Positions 26,056-39,165 of a stretch of DNA of 64,000 bases are shown in pieces. The notes beneath the pieces were generated by a model. That model was not told the origin of the DNA. It did no database searches and saw only the letters and a program-made list of their open reading frames with translations. Source of the DNA: Struthidea cinerea. Lineage: Eukaryota > Chordata > Aves > Passeriformes > Corcoracidae. A program made the position numbers and the translations under genes. Where the stretch lies: positions 1,592,770 through 1,656,769 of the forward strand of contig VZTI01003931.1 of assembly GCA_013397865.1 (NCBI GenBank), read 5' to 3'. Positions within the stretch are counted from its first letter, which is position 1; each line of letters opens with the position of its first letter.

Positions 26056-29000
26056 CTGAGAGCCAGATTAGCATCTCTCCTAACAGTACAGTGAAAATAT
26101 GCTTGTGTTTGCAATGAACTCTTCTTAAGCCGGTGGAAATTACAACCCAGAGGTCATACACTTAGTCACTGGCAGCAGAATGTTGTCACTCCCTGCTGGC
26201 TGATTCATGAAATAATTTGCTGTGAAGAAAATTGCTGTTTCACATCAGCTGGAAACGGCTTTTGTCAGACCAGACTTTGATACTGCTGTTGAGTTGCGGT
26301 CATGCTTTGAATAGAGTTGCACACAGATTCATCATGCCAGCATGGCTGCATCCACGTGCCTGTAAACCAAAGAAGGATCCCATTCAAATGGGGACAAAAT
26401 TTTAAATAATGGTGGGTTTTGGTGAAGGTGACTATTACTATTACTCGTAATTTATCTGGAAGAGAGGTCCTTGCTTTTTCATCTTTCACATAGTCATCTC
26501 TAATTTTATCTTCTGTGGCATGTTAAGTGTTGGCTCATCTACAGAGTTTTGACATAAGCTTTTGAATTTACTTTGATTACAGAGCCTTGGTATTTTTTTG
26601 TAGAGGAGACTCAGTAGTCTCCCCCAGCTGCTTTAGTGATTTGATGCCAAACAATTGCCCTGAGACCATCCACAGCCTTAGTGTGTTCCTCACAATGCAG
26701 CAGAACAGGTCTTCCTTTTCTGTTTTCAGATAAAACTACCTATTTTATAAACTTGTGTCATTCTGTTTGCTATAGGCAGTGACATTTAAGCAGCCATTTC
26801 AGTTAGAATTTTCTTTTCTGCAGTCTTTGTGAAGTGTTTGTGAAGGCCCCTGTTGTCATCCAGAAATGGAGGACATGAGTTGCATTTGCTTTTCTGTGAA
26901 GCTAGAACATTTTCAAGGGCAATTCAGAAACATTCCTCTCCCTTCTTTTCCTGTTTTTCCATTCATTTTCTTAAAGTGTTTTTCTTTGCATATTTCTATA
27001 CCTTTTTTCCCTTTTCACCTATTCTTCCTTGTTGTACTTGGCTCTCTCCTGTTCTGATTATTCCAGTATTTTTAACTGAAAGAGTAGAGGTCTGATTTTT
27101 AGCTTTGCCAATCTTAGCATTGAAATCCTACTCTTTTTGTACTGTTTGGGGCCATGGCAAAGTAGGATCTAGTATGACCTTCATACAGGCTCTGAGACAT
27201 GTATTACAGAGGTAAAAATTAGTCTGTCACTAAGTCTCTAATATGTAAGTTTGCTTCCTTGTCTACCCTCAGCTGAGAGCTCTGCAATTGAAAATTTCAG
27301 AAGGGTTTAGCGTTATCTGTTTAATATTCTAGGATATTGTCTCAGATGATAATAGAAGATTTTTAAGCTGCAAGGGATAGAATTTTCCTTATGTCATAGC
27401 ACATTAGATTTAGTGTTGGTATCATCAACACATTTTGAAAAGAGCTAAGAAGTATGAGTAAGATCTTCCATTGTCTTGGGAAAAGATTATAATTTCACTT
27501 TTTTGTCTTTCCCTTGGATGAAGTGTCATCATAAATAGGTGACTTAGTGGAAAATTCCCAGTGTGCAGTTTTCTGTCATGGAAACCACAGGTACAATTGT
27601 GCCTTGAAGGCAGAGGCTTACTTCAAGCTGGTGCAAAGCCTCCATGTCCTGACAGGAGCTCCAGGTGGTCATGTGCTACAGGGCCTTTCTGCCTTCTTGC
27701 CAAGGAAATGGGAGTTACTGAGCTTTTTTTTCCCAAGGTCTTATCTTCCTTTTCTAGCACAAATGTGCCTGTGCCATGTATGCTCCCTACCTTCAGGTAC
27801 TTGCTGAGGGGAGCAATAGCCATCCAGCCCAGTTACTACCCAAAAAAAGTGTCTTTCAGACTCAGGGCTTGGAAGTTGCCATGAGGAGCAGCCAGTGCAT
27901 CAGACTGGAGCTGCAAGGGATATTGGTGTGTCCCATGGGTGCTGTATAGTCTGCAGTCCTTGTTCTGAGCGGCTGCTCGCCCCTTCTTCCGGGGAGAGAA
28001 AGGTAAGGGGTATCAGCATCCTTACTTGTGTATTGTTTCCAAAGTCTTCCCTTCCTCCCTTTGGACCCATTTACAGAAGATGGTGAGAGCACACAGTGAG
28101 GTTTTGTGCTACACAGTCTATTCTGTCCAAGGTGTTTAGCGTGACTCTTGGTTATTCTCCACCACAGCAAAATGAACTCCTGCCTTTAAGAATCAGTCAG
28201 TCACTGTTTTGTAAATGCCTTCTGCTTCGGAACCTATACCCAGCCCTGGGTTTGTCACAGTCAGGGTCAAATCCACTTTTTAAAGTTATTCCTGCATTGA
28301 AGTGAGAGAGTTGGTAACGCTATCTGTTAGCTCCTAGCAAACTCACTCATTTTAGGGCATACACATTATCATTTTCATTGAATGCAGAAGAAAAAAATGA
28401 AAGGAGGACAGTAACTTAAAAAAATATTCCCTTCAGATTTTCCTTTTTTCTCAGACTAATGGCAAAATTATATGGCTCAGCTATGTTTTAGATTATCAGT
28501 GGTTGGAGTTTTTGCTGCTGCACCCAGCAGTTGTTATTAGAATGTGTGTTAATTAGAACTGATTTAAATAAAAGGATTTTCACTAGGCAGTCCGAGAAAA
28601 AAGGTCTGAATATTTCTGAATATTTTTAAACTTTTTAACAGATTGATAGCTGGTTAAAAGTTAGCTTTATTTTACATTTACAGAGGAATATTTCATGCAT
28701 TCACAGTAATCAGTGCTTTTAGGAATAGATTGTTTCAACTCTGATATCAAGGTCATGTTAATACTTTGACCACACACAGGGCATCTTTACCCAAACCAAA
28801 TATTTTTTGATTGCGTATATTTTCTACTGCTACTCTTTAAAAGGCAGTGAGTAGAGCTGCAAATAATGTTAGCATTATATATATAGCCACTTTTTTTATT
28901 GCAGGGGACATTCACAAAGACACAACAAATGTGTCTTCCCCTAACTGGGGGAAAAAATATTATTAGAACACACGCATGTGAGTTCAATAAGCTAATGGTC

Positions 29001-32000
29001 AGAACTGAAGCATTTTTTTCCTCATGCAGTATAACCCTGGGTTGCATAAGCTCTTCTGGACATTAGTAGCATGCATGTGTTGGAGTGTAAGCAGGGAATG
29101 GCAAAACTCAACCTCAATTATAAAAAAAAATAAAAGTGTATCTACAGCAATTGTCATTATGCTGATGGGAATAAATCGTCATATTGACCTGAGATATTTG
29201 TCCTGGTTTCCTTGTTTATATTGAAAACATGTTTGAAGAGGTTTTTTTCTCTCTACCTTTAGTTCTAGCAGTGTCATACAGAGGAATATATGATGGTAAT
29301 GTTCTGGTTAATCGAAATGAATACGAAATAAAAACTAATAAAGAATTTAATAAAATTAAATTTAAAATAAATAGATTCCATACTAGATATTAGAGTAATG
29401 CTTAAACAGCTACATGAAATAATCTTATATGAACAGAACAAGAATGAATTCTTTGTACTGTATAAATTCTAATAATTTTATCTCTGGACTGTCAGCGCAA
29501 GTAAGTTTTTCTCAGTGGGAATAGCAAAGTCTCTGTGATCAATAATATTTGTTTATGAGAATAGTAAAAATAGATTTTACAGCAGAAGCATAGAGCTATT
29601 CTTTTGAGAAGCAGCTTCGGATAAAAGCTTTGCATTTGTTCTTTTCTCCTGAGACTACTAAAGAGAACACTAAAAAGTAAAATGGGTGACCACGGAAACA
29701 AGTAGGGTCACCCATTACCAGGGATTCATTTTATTTCCATTAGAGAGGAACTAGAAAGCATCTCACACTATTTGTACCTGATTTTCCATTATAAATTACG
29801 GTACATGAGATCATTTAAAAATCGCTCAGCCTTTCAGGTGAAGCCAACTCTGTTGCTGTTCCTTAATAATTGAACAGTAAGAAATACAAGATCTCCATTT
29901 TCATCCAATCAAAGTAATTTATGAGATGGGAGAGGAGAAAAAGGTATATGAAGTACAATCTTCCTAAAAGCTCACAGGGCAGTCGCAGAGGGGGATTTAA
30001 AGACTGGTTTTGGATTCACATTTAAAGGGTCAGGTTTCCTCAGTGAGCTTCTACCTGCAGAGTGGAGTCCTGGGACCCCACACAGCTGGTGTACCAACCA
30101 CAGTCAGTTCAGGAGCACCAGTATGGACTGCATACACTAAAGTCAGGGTGCTACCGGTTCAAAAACATGATACAATTCAGACCTCTCCTCTAGTTCACTG
30201 CCTCAGTGTATGAGTTTTCAGCTTTAATGATTCTCTGGGATAAGGAGCAGCACAGTAAGACAGCAAAACCTCACTGTGTAACTTTTTTTTTCCTGAAAAC
30301 TGGTTCTGATGACAGTCTAGCCATTGTTCCTGTTCTCTTTGCATGCTGCTAGTATGAAGGGATTGCAGCTTGAAGTTTAAAGACCAAATAAAACATCAAA
30401 AACAAAGTTTGTAAGATATATTCCAGCGTAACTGCTGTCATATTTACTTCCAGTTCAAGTCATAGGCTAGGAGCCAACCTGTTGAAGGTATTGCAAGTGT
30501 TCTCATCAACTTCACTGGATATTGGGATCTTCGGTTGGATATTGTTTGCCTGATCTCTCCTAGTTCCTTGTCACACCCAGAAGAAATGTGTGTCTGTGTG
30601 GCAAATCATGCATGGTCTAGAAATTTGCAATGAACAACACCAGAAGGTTTTAAAATTATTTTTTAATATAGGAATATATTTTAAGTGTGACATTTTTTTC
30701 ATTTTATTTGGAGGAATCAACTCCTGCCCAGCATGTAGTCCAATCAGCATCTGATGCAGTAAGTCAATAGCATAAAAATGGTACAAGTGACCCTTCTGTT
30801 CTTTTTTTTTGCCTTTTATCCATGTAAGTCAGAATCCCAGACAATAATTAGTAATTGCAAAATCTGTACAAAAACATAAAAAATATATTTTGTTGTTTTG
30901 TTTCATTTGTTTTGAAAGACTGTTCACAGTTGCCAGCTCTTGTCAATGGGAAGAAACTCTTGATAGGGGACCATTGTATTATCATAAATCTTTATTCTAC
31001 TGATTATTTGCATAGTTTCCAGAAGAACTGCATAGACTCTTCTTTCTTCAGTGTTTCACTTTGTTACTCTGGTGAGATAGAAATACAGGGAAGTTGGAGC
31101 ATGTAAGTTCCACACAAAAATTCTTCCAACAGGGGAAGGTGGGTGGGTTTCTTAAGCATTCACCTTTTAACAGTGATGATTGAGCAAGTGAGGGGCTTTC
31201 CTTACTTAACATAAATTAACAGTTCAGTACTTACTTATTATCTATCTCACTGGTAATACATGAAGTGATTTCAATGACTCATAACAAATGCTCCTCTTCA
31301 AAACATGATATTGTCTCTCTTCTTTTGTACATGGCTTTTCCAATGAGGCACGAATCCAAGGGAGTCTATCAAAGTGTTTTTTGGAGGAGATATTAACCCA
31401 GCTGAATACCATGTTTTGTAATTAGAATTGGCACATTAAATTTCAGTTTTGTAGTAGATCCTGTCCGAAAGTCATAGAAAAAACCCACTGGGTCTAAGCA
31501 TAGGTGTGTGAAATGATTTCTGCAAACTGATGCGTGTGTTTAGTTGGTTTAGTTGCACAGTCATTCAGTAAGAGGATCTACTCCTTTGCTGGAAAGGCTC
31601 TTGGAGAAATTTTAAGACTGCAAAATAAATCACTTCTTCCTTTTCACCCAGTGGTCGAAGGTCATGAAGAGCTGTCACAGCACTGGGCACAAAGGGTGAA
31701 CTACAGCTGGTATTTTTCAGCGTTATGCTGGGGACCTCTGATAGGGCAGAACTTTGCTGTATCATCAAGTTTGAGGAAGCTGATTTCTCTGGCAAAACTC
31801 ATAGGCCTGAGTCTGCTCTTGCTTATGCTTACCTCAAATTTAAATTTGGGTTCAGTGGAGTGGCTTTGGGTTCAGTGAGAATGTCTAATTTCTGTGAGCT
31901 CTGATTCAGGCCTTTTGATTAAAGTAAAGGCAGAATCCAGTGTTAAAACGCAGCTTATTTTATAATTATTTAATAGTTAATAAAGTTAATTAATAAAATT

Positions 32001-32999
32001 CTTAATTCTGTTCTGGATTTGCTCACCATGCATTCATTCTCTCCAACAGAGACCAGCACTAGAGTTGTTTGGGAAATGGAGTTTGGTAAAATAAAAACAG
32101 ACCATCATATTACAACATTTCAGCATGATTTTAATACCTCATCTCAGTTTTGCTGTTTTGATTGATTTAACTTTTCATACCATGTTGAAGCATCTGTTTC
32201 TATAACCTTTACAACAGTTCCTCCTTATCAGCAGATTGGAATGGAGCACTTAAATAGGCCTGAATCAGGCACTCCCAGTCCGCTCTTCTGTTGAAAATTT
32301 AAAAAGGAAAGTAGGGTTTATTTAAAAAAAAACAGACTGTAAAACGAATGTTGCAGTTTCTCATAGAAAGGCAACTCTAGTTTCTGGTCTGCTCTAACAA
32401 ATATTTATGGACATTTCGGCAGCAATATGATTAAGCAGAAGTTTTCCATGTAGTAGCTTGAGTGTTTAGATTGATTGCAACAAGATCTGGACCACACTTC
32501 CAAGCTGGCATGCTGTTTCTCCAACATACACATATGGTTACCTGTTCCACCTGCTCTAAGTAATTCCTGTTCCACAGGATAAAAGTCCTGACTTTGCGCT
32601 TGACACATTATTTCTCTTCTGAGATTTATTTTTCTATTCTAGTATGTTCTTGCTCTTCAGAAATAATTATTATACAAAAAGATGAAAGGATTGCCTCCCA
32701 TCTCTTAAGACAAAGAGGTGAACAAGAGATAATTACTTAAGCTGTGATACAGTTTATCCGAAGTAAATCACTTTCTTTTTCTTGCTTACCTAAAAAGATA
32801 TTTGCTGCATATTTTTTTGCTGTGGTGTCCTTTTCTATCAGCTGTTCCCCCAATTTCTATAATTGCATTGTGAAAGTGATGTGTTAATAGAAACTAAAAT
32901 GCAATGGTAACTCATTGTTTTGCTTTCATAATTGTCTGTGCAAATCCAGTGAATATCATGTAGTTCAGTTTAACTGTAAAATACTGGATAAATCTACAA

Positions 33000-33437
33000 A
33001 GATGGTGAAGGGCCTGTAGGGGAAGCCAAATGAGGAGCGGCTGAGGTCACTTGGTCTGTTCAGTCTGGAGAAGAGGAGACTGAGGGGTGATATTGCAGTT
33101 ACAACTTCCTCATGAGGGGAAGAGGAGGGAGAGGCACTGAGCTCTCCTCTGTAGTGACCAGTGACAGGACCCAAGGGGGTGGCCTGAAGCTGAGTCAGGA
33201 GAGGTCTAGGCTGGGTATTAGGAAAAGATTTTTTGCCCCAAGGGTATTTGGGCACTGGAACAGGCTCCCCACGGAAGTGGTCACAGCACCAAGCCTGAGA
33301 GAGTTCAAGAAACATCCGGACAACACTCTCAGGTTCATGGTGTGGCTCTTAGGGCTGTTCTGTGCAGGACCAGGAGGTGGACTTTGATGATCCTAGTGGG
33401 TCCCTTCCAAATCAGGATATTCCATAATTCTATGACA
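33000..33437 (+). mobile_element. CR1 LINE fragment, 3' end
   Basis: About 440 bp in + orientation. It starts near GATGGTGAAGGGCCTG and contains GGCTGAGGTCACTTGG, CTGGAGAAGAGGAGACTGAG, CACAGCACCAAGCCTGAGAG and CATGGTGTGGCTCTTAGGG. It ends with GGGTCCCTTCCAAATCAGG and the tail ATTCCATAATTCTATGA. It is the same subfamily as the longer copy at 46674-47548 but in the opposite orientation. It is 5' truncated and carries no intact ORF. Confidence 0.93.
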
Positions 33438-35221
33438 TGCTGTATATGGCTTGACCTTTTTTGAAAGCTAACTCTTCTATACATTAGGGTCTGCCATGTG
33501 ACATCTCATCCTGTATCATGGAATTCGGGGACAAAATCTATTACTCTGGCCTTTAACAACTCCATGCAGGATAGGAAGAAGTGCTTATTTGCCACATTAT
33601 TTATAGTTCCCTTACTCAGCTAACACTTTGTCCTTACGTGTCCTTTTCTGTCACGTACCATCTTTTGTAATTCTTCATCTTCATTTCCTAAGAGCAGAAT
33701 AGCTATGGTTTTGTTTTATAATCTTCCGTGAAGTTCAAGTTTTGTTTATTTATGACTTTGGGATGAAAAAGTGTTGCATGGCAGAACTTTCCTAGAAGCC
33801 ACTGGACTCACTAGAGCAGAGAGTGACTCTATTGATGGGGTCCTGGAACTTCTACATTTTCAAAGCTTACAACAGCAAAACTCATTTCGTAAATAAACTC
33901 TGCAGGCTCGGTAAATACCATAGTCCTGCTGGGTACATCCATTTGAGCCCAGATATAGAATCAAAACTTAAACTTGCTGTGTCCTGCCTTGCTCTGTAGC
34001 TTTTGTATCTCTCATGTCCACTGTGAAATACTGTCTCCTTACAAAATGGCTTTGATGTTACCATAAGGTGAAGTTTTTCTTAAAGACTACAAATGTTTGA
34101 TGTGTAGCAGACAAAGAGGTTGATTCTTACATGGGTGTTTCAATCAGATGTTCTGTGTGATTTGCACATGAAAATGTTACCAAAATACTTAAAATTTGGA
34201 AGGCAGTTAGGAATGAAAATGGTTATCAGAGCTTGATCAGTATGAATGCTTGGTCTAATTGTGAACTCAATTATTACTGTGCACAGTTTTTTATTGTGGA
34301 GGAGGATTTGCCAAGGCTGAAAAAGAAATTAATCCAACTTTCTCATTAAAACATACTTTGAAAAAGATCATTGATTGTGCACTGACCATTCATTGTCATA
34401 CCAATGACTTTCTAATTATTTTTCTTCACATTAACAAAATAGAGGTGGCTAAAGACCCACATGAATGTTTGCAATATACATGTTGCTAGGCTGTCTACTG
34501 AAAATGTTACTTTCATTGTTGCAAAAAATGAGACGAGATTTAACTCTCCCTGACATGCTGAAAAATACTCTGTCTTCAAAAATATTTGTAATAAAAGCAG
34601 CTAAAATGCATAAAAATGTCCTGCTATTGCTTTTTCTGTATGTAATTCTTGCCATTGCTGGACAGATGATGCTATATGACAGTGGGGAACAAGCTTTTCT
34701 CAGTACCTCTTAAGACAGTAAAAGTTTCAGAGCACCTGAAATAATGAAAAAGATTCACCAAATGCAAATGACAGCTTTCATCTTCCTTTATGAAGCACAT
34801 GCTCATGAATATATACATTTTTGCACATGCAGAAGCTCAAGTGTATCTGCCTTCCGATGAATGAAAGAATATGGAAATTATGTATTCAGAATTCATTAGA
34901 AGTTTGCTTTATTTTGTTGAATTCTCCAATTTAATTGAAATTCCCTTCCTGAGTTGGAACATTTCTTAGAGGCTGCCAGATTCGAGAAGGGGGCACTGTT
35001 ACCCCTTCTCCTTCCTTCTGAACTTTTTGTGCTATTTAAATACCAGTGTTGCTTTTGGTGATACTAACAGCCTTTTGGCAGTTCTGTGCTGTTTGTCTGC
35101 ACAATCTGTCCATCTAAAGTAGCAGAGCATGAGAAGCTGATCTCCTGAGGGACCTCCAACAATATTGACAGGCTTGATTGACATAAAACCAGTCTCTCTC
35201 TTTCACCTCCACTGAACTCTT

Positions 35222-35300
35222 AGAGTAAATTCAGGGCCTGACTGAAGTGAGATAGGGTTTTAGCCATTGACTTCCATGGGAACAGAATTTGAACACTAGC
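35222..35300. repeat. possible ancient amniote repeat
   Basis: Contains TTTTAGCCATTGACTTCCAT followed by GGGAACAGAATTTGAAC, close to the CCATTGACTTCAATGG phrase that is widespread in old repeats of birds, turtles and crocodiles. Assigned from memory of that phrase only; the family name is uncertain. Confidence 0.35.
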
Positions 35301-36477
35301 AGCTACTGCCCTCTCCTAAGGCAGCCCTGAATATCTTGGCAAATGCTGTTTAGAAGCACTATCAATTTGATCCCACTTCCTTCTCAGGACTCAAAGCCAA
35401 GTTCAGGGCTATTTATGTCTTATTAACTAGAGAAGGCTTTGGCTGGGAACTGCAGCAAGCATTTAAATCTTCGCCTCGAAAAATGGGTTATGGCTTAATG
35501 AACCTTGTTCAGGTTAAAGCAGTTATTTATTCTTGATATTTGTGTTTGTTGCTGTCAGGTAGAAGTCAATGAAAGAGCAGTGCCTTCTATCTTGAAGAGT
35601 TTATCAGGATGAAATAGCCTGAAATTTGTTTCAAGTGAATCAATTCTCACTTTTTTGACAGGAAAATAGCAACAGTAGATTTTCCAGATATGCTTCAAAA
35701 TACCACATATGCTTAAAACTTAGAGGATGTCAAGAACCATACAAAAAGATCTGCTTATCACTTCAAAATGTGAACATCTACAGATACCCAAATTACATTT
35801 TCTATTAAGTCAGCAGTACAAAAGGTGAGAGAAGAGGCAGAGACACAGGCATTTATTTTCAGTCAGTGTGTTCATACAGAGGAAAAGGAGAAAAGCAAAA
35901 ATGCAGTCCATAAATTGAAGACTGCATGGAATTGAAAAGAAAAGAAACAGAAAACTTTTAAATATTCCTTTTTTCTTCCCTCCCCTTCTGAAGTATTTAG
36001 GGTGAAATATACCACTTCTACTGCAACCCATAAATCTTATTCATTTAATGTTGATATTGTTTGACCAGTTCCTAAATATTTCCTTTCTTGAACTGATAAC
36101 CATAGTACCTAATTGTGATCTTTTTGTTGTCTGAAGTAAATTTATTATTTTTAAAGCATTTTGGAAATTTAATGAAACCATTAAAAAAGAATTCCACTAA
36201 GAAATAATTTTGCTTGTGTGGTGGAATGGGATGTGCTCTTCCTAGTATCTTCTGCTAGTATCTTCTGTTGCTCTGTATTTGACTAGTAAGAATGATGGCA
36301 CTAATGCCAAATATTTGGGTGCATCCGATCTTGGAAAGCCTAGAGGACCTTTCTTACAAGGCATTTCAAGAGGGCTGAAGTAAACCAAGATTTGAGTTCT
36401 TCTGTGTACTTAGAGCAACATTTTTGAACTCCCAAGACTGCCTTATGTCCTGAAAGAAGAGAGAGTATTAATTCAGG

Positions 36478-36481
<4 letters not shown>

Positions 36482-36514
<33 letters not shown>
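36482..36514. repeat. (TA)n microsatellite
   Basis: About 16 uninterrupted TA units. Likely polymorphic in length. Confidence 0.97.
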
Positions 36515-36518
<4 letters not shown>

Positions 36519-37504
36519 AGGCTGGTTACCATAATTGTTTCCAGGTATAAACCATTAGGACCTATACCACTTCAGAGTTTTTAAGATAATTTTCTGTCTT
36601 GTTTGATGCTACATGCCTGTGTTTAGGGAAAAAAAAAACCAAAGCAAAACCCTGAAAACCCTCAACCCAAAACCATCTTATACAGGCTCTGTCTTCCTGT
36701 CAGAACATTTTGTTTTGAACTTTTTACTTCTTTTAATATTGGTCAACACAGATGACTTTTCCACAGGATTGCCCTCAGTTTGTCATAGAGGAATATAACC
36801 TCCCATGCAGAAACTTGCCTGTGTAGAGCATTGTCCTTTTCCAGCTTCTTTCCAGCCTCCTGAAAAGTCTACCATATTTTTTCATGTTTTTTTTTCCAGA
36901 TGGGGTTAGTAAAGTTGCTTGGTAGCTCTGTTCAATCTCAATCCACTTTAGGAAGCCACTAATTAACAAATATGAGGTTGTCAGATGATAATGCTGGATA
37001 GGGGAATTCCAGAAATGGTAACAGCTTCCTATTTGTGGTTGGCTAATATAGAGAGGATGTGTAGATTTCCTAGCTTGTTAAACCACATCCCAGTGCACGG
37101 GCTAACACCACATGTGTTCATTAGCAGATGATCATGGCATGTGTCAATATCCAGCATGCAGATGGTTTTTGCATGGTCCTCCTAATGGTATCATATGTTG
37201 CTTGGTAGTTGTTCAGTGCTTAAAACAAAAAGCTTTTGAAGGTTTGTACGTGATGTTTAATAGGTCTTTCTCTAATGCTGGCTTAGCACCTGCTCCTCCC
37301 TCACAATCACATCAAAGTGAACGCTAAGTAACCACTCTGAAATCGTGCAGCATCGGGCCACAGAGTAAAACCAGTGAAAGTGCAGGGCAATCAGCCCTGT
37401 AAAATCTCTCCATCTGCAGAAAGAATCTCCATAGCCACCTGGATGCTTTTAAACTTTAATTATTTTAAATTTGAAATGGTTGGCTGAGCATTGCTTCTAC
37501 AAAA

Positions 37505-37612
37505 ATCTGATACAATAATCGAAGTTGGAGGTGGGGAAGGACCTCTGGGGTCACATAGTCAAGCTTTCTGCCAATAATGGATTGTTCCCTGCAGTTCAGT
37601 TTCTAGTGACCT
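37505..37612 (-). mobile_element. old CR1-like fragment, reverse orientation
   Basis: GGGAAGGACCTCTGGGGTCA, then ATAGTCAAGC and TGCCAATAATGGATTGTTCC followed by CTGCAGTTCAGTTTCTAGTG, match the order of phrases in the reverse-oriented 3' end of older CR1 subfamilies (GGGACCTCTGAGGTCA, AGTCCA, CAGGATTGTTCCCTACAG, TTTTCTAGTG). It is more diverged than the other CR1 copies here. Confidence 0.6.
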
Positions 37613-39058
37613 TGGAAATTACTAGCCTGGTAAAATGGTAATGAAAAAACAAAGCTGTTATAGCTTCAAAAGTGGCCAAAGTGATGCTGTCCCAATGAGA
37701 AATTGTGCTTTTGATGTGAGATTCTCTACATGCATTGTTTCTTGGTTGCAGTTTTTAAGTGATCATGGTTTTAATCTACACTTTCTGACCCATTTTGAAT
37801 TGTCTATAACTAGGAGGTTGGTGGAGGTTAGCTAGTTTTAAAGCCACATGAACTTATCCCTTAACCAAATCATAATTTTTATTACAAATAAGTAAGTTGG
37901 CAACTTGATTGGCCCCCCCTACCCAAACATTTTCTTCATGTCCCTGCAGTTGTATTCTTTCAACATTTCTAGCCTCCCAGAAACAGGAAATGGGAAGGAA
38001 AAAAAACCAGACTTCTTGGTTTTTCCATCAAAATTCTTGGTTAATTAATTACAGACTTACCATTCCTGGGAACTCAAAAATTCCTGATAAGACTCAAATA
38101 TGACACACGATTTTTAGATTTTTCAACCAGGCAAATATTGTTTTACTTCTCTGCTGATGTAGGCAATAAACCACAACTCTAACATACACCTAAGTGGGTA
38201 GAATTTGGCCCCCCTTTTAAGGATGAAGCAGCAGAAACAAGCTCCCACCAGCAGAATAATTAAAGTTTTGGTTAAAAAAAAGTATTTTAGGAGGCTGTTA
38301 AAAGCTGGGTAGATGGGAAAGAGATCCCAAGACACCAAGTTGCCTTCCTGTTGTGCCCGTTTGATGTGTGTTAATTTCTTCTCTAGGGGGCCCTATTGTG
38401 GGCTGCCTTTTGGGATGCGCAGTGCTGTGATTATCCTTTCTTCCTGGGACTCTGGCCCCCCCGACTATTGTAGTCACACACTCCAGATCTCACTTGGAGA
38501 GGAAAAGGGTTTTCTCAGCTGCCAACTTGCTTAAAAGAGGAGTTAAGAGGAAAAGAAAGCTGATTGGACTTGGCAAAAGTCTCTATTTTATTCTGTTTAG
38601 TCCAATTTTTAAAGGACTGGATGCTGAGAAACACCAAAATAGTGAGAACACTTATTCCTTAAACAGGTTCTTGCAAAGTTTTTACAATAAAAACAGAAAG
38701 CTGCTTTAGTAAAGCAGTGTTTATCCTTGCACTAATGCTGGTCATGAATACGTGTCTAACTTAGCTGGAACTAATGCCTGACTATACTGTTCCACTACAC
38801 CAACTTAACATTCTGCGTAGGCTGATTATTTTTTCAACAATATTTGCTAAATTCTTTTAAGGGCTGCCAGTATATATTTTTTGAAGCTTAGTTAATAAGA
38901 ACAGCTGCCAGTGGAGTCAAGGCTAAAAGAGGCAAAAAATATCTGCAGAAGGCAAGATTTTACTTCAAAAGATCAGTATTACAAAGCACTACTGTTGCTG
39001 GTATAATCACTTTCTTTGGGGGGGATGCTAATATAGACTTGGTTTCTTGTCTTCACAG

Positions 39059-39165
39059 CCCCCACTGAGCCTTTGCTGTGCAAATTTGCTGATGGAGGGC
39101 AAAAGAAGCGCCAGAATCAAAGCAAATACACACAGAATGGAAGGCCGTGGCCCAGGGAAGGAGAG
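39059..39165 (+). CDS. RBMS3: RBMS3 exon: end of RRM2 and basic linker
   Basis: The acceptor is TTGTCTTCACAG ending 39058, with a pyrimidine-rich tract before it; the donor is GAG followed by GTAAGT. The exon is 107 nt: two bases complete a split Ala codon and 35 full codons follow, ending in phase 0. The peptide begins PTEPLLCKFADGGQKK, which is the last beta strand of RRM2 (LLCKFADG). It continues into the hydrophilic, basic linker RQNQSKYTQNGRPWPREGE. In the family the RRMs contact single-stranded nucleic acid, so this exon closes the RNA-binding half and starts the tail. The codon order and phases leave little doubt about the borders. If the following intron were retained, translation would stop after four codons. 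Confidence 0.97.

Larger units (their letters stand above)
14431..32999 (+). other. RBMS3 intron, long central block
   Basis: About 18.6 kb of intron without a recognisable exon, RNA gene or intact mobile element. It contains T-rich and A-rich runs (14549, 21688, 26009), a 22-bp tandem duplication (14755-14798), a strongly AT-rich stretch around 29325-29380 and another around 31970-32005. One stretch near 22966-23125 has overlapping homeodomain-type motifs. The open frames of up to about 155 codons have no family resemblance, and several are antisense pairs over the same bases. Confidence 0.7.
33438..39058 (+). other. RBMS3 intron, block before the first visible exon
   Basis: Intronic sequence up to the acceptor at 39058. 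It holds a possible ancient repeat near 35222-35300, a 13-bp tandem pair (CTAGTATCTTCTG, 36242-36267), a (TA)n microsatellite at 36482-36514 and an old CR1 fragment near 37505-37612. No further RBMS3 exon was recognised, so the exon that ends RRM2's central part must lie upstream of the window. Confidence 0.7.
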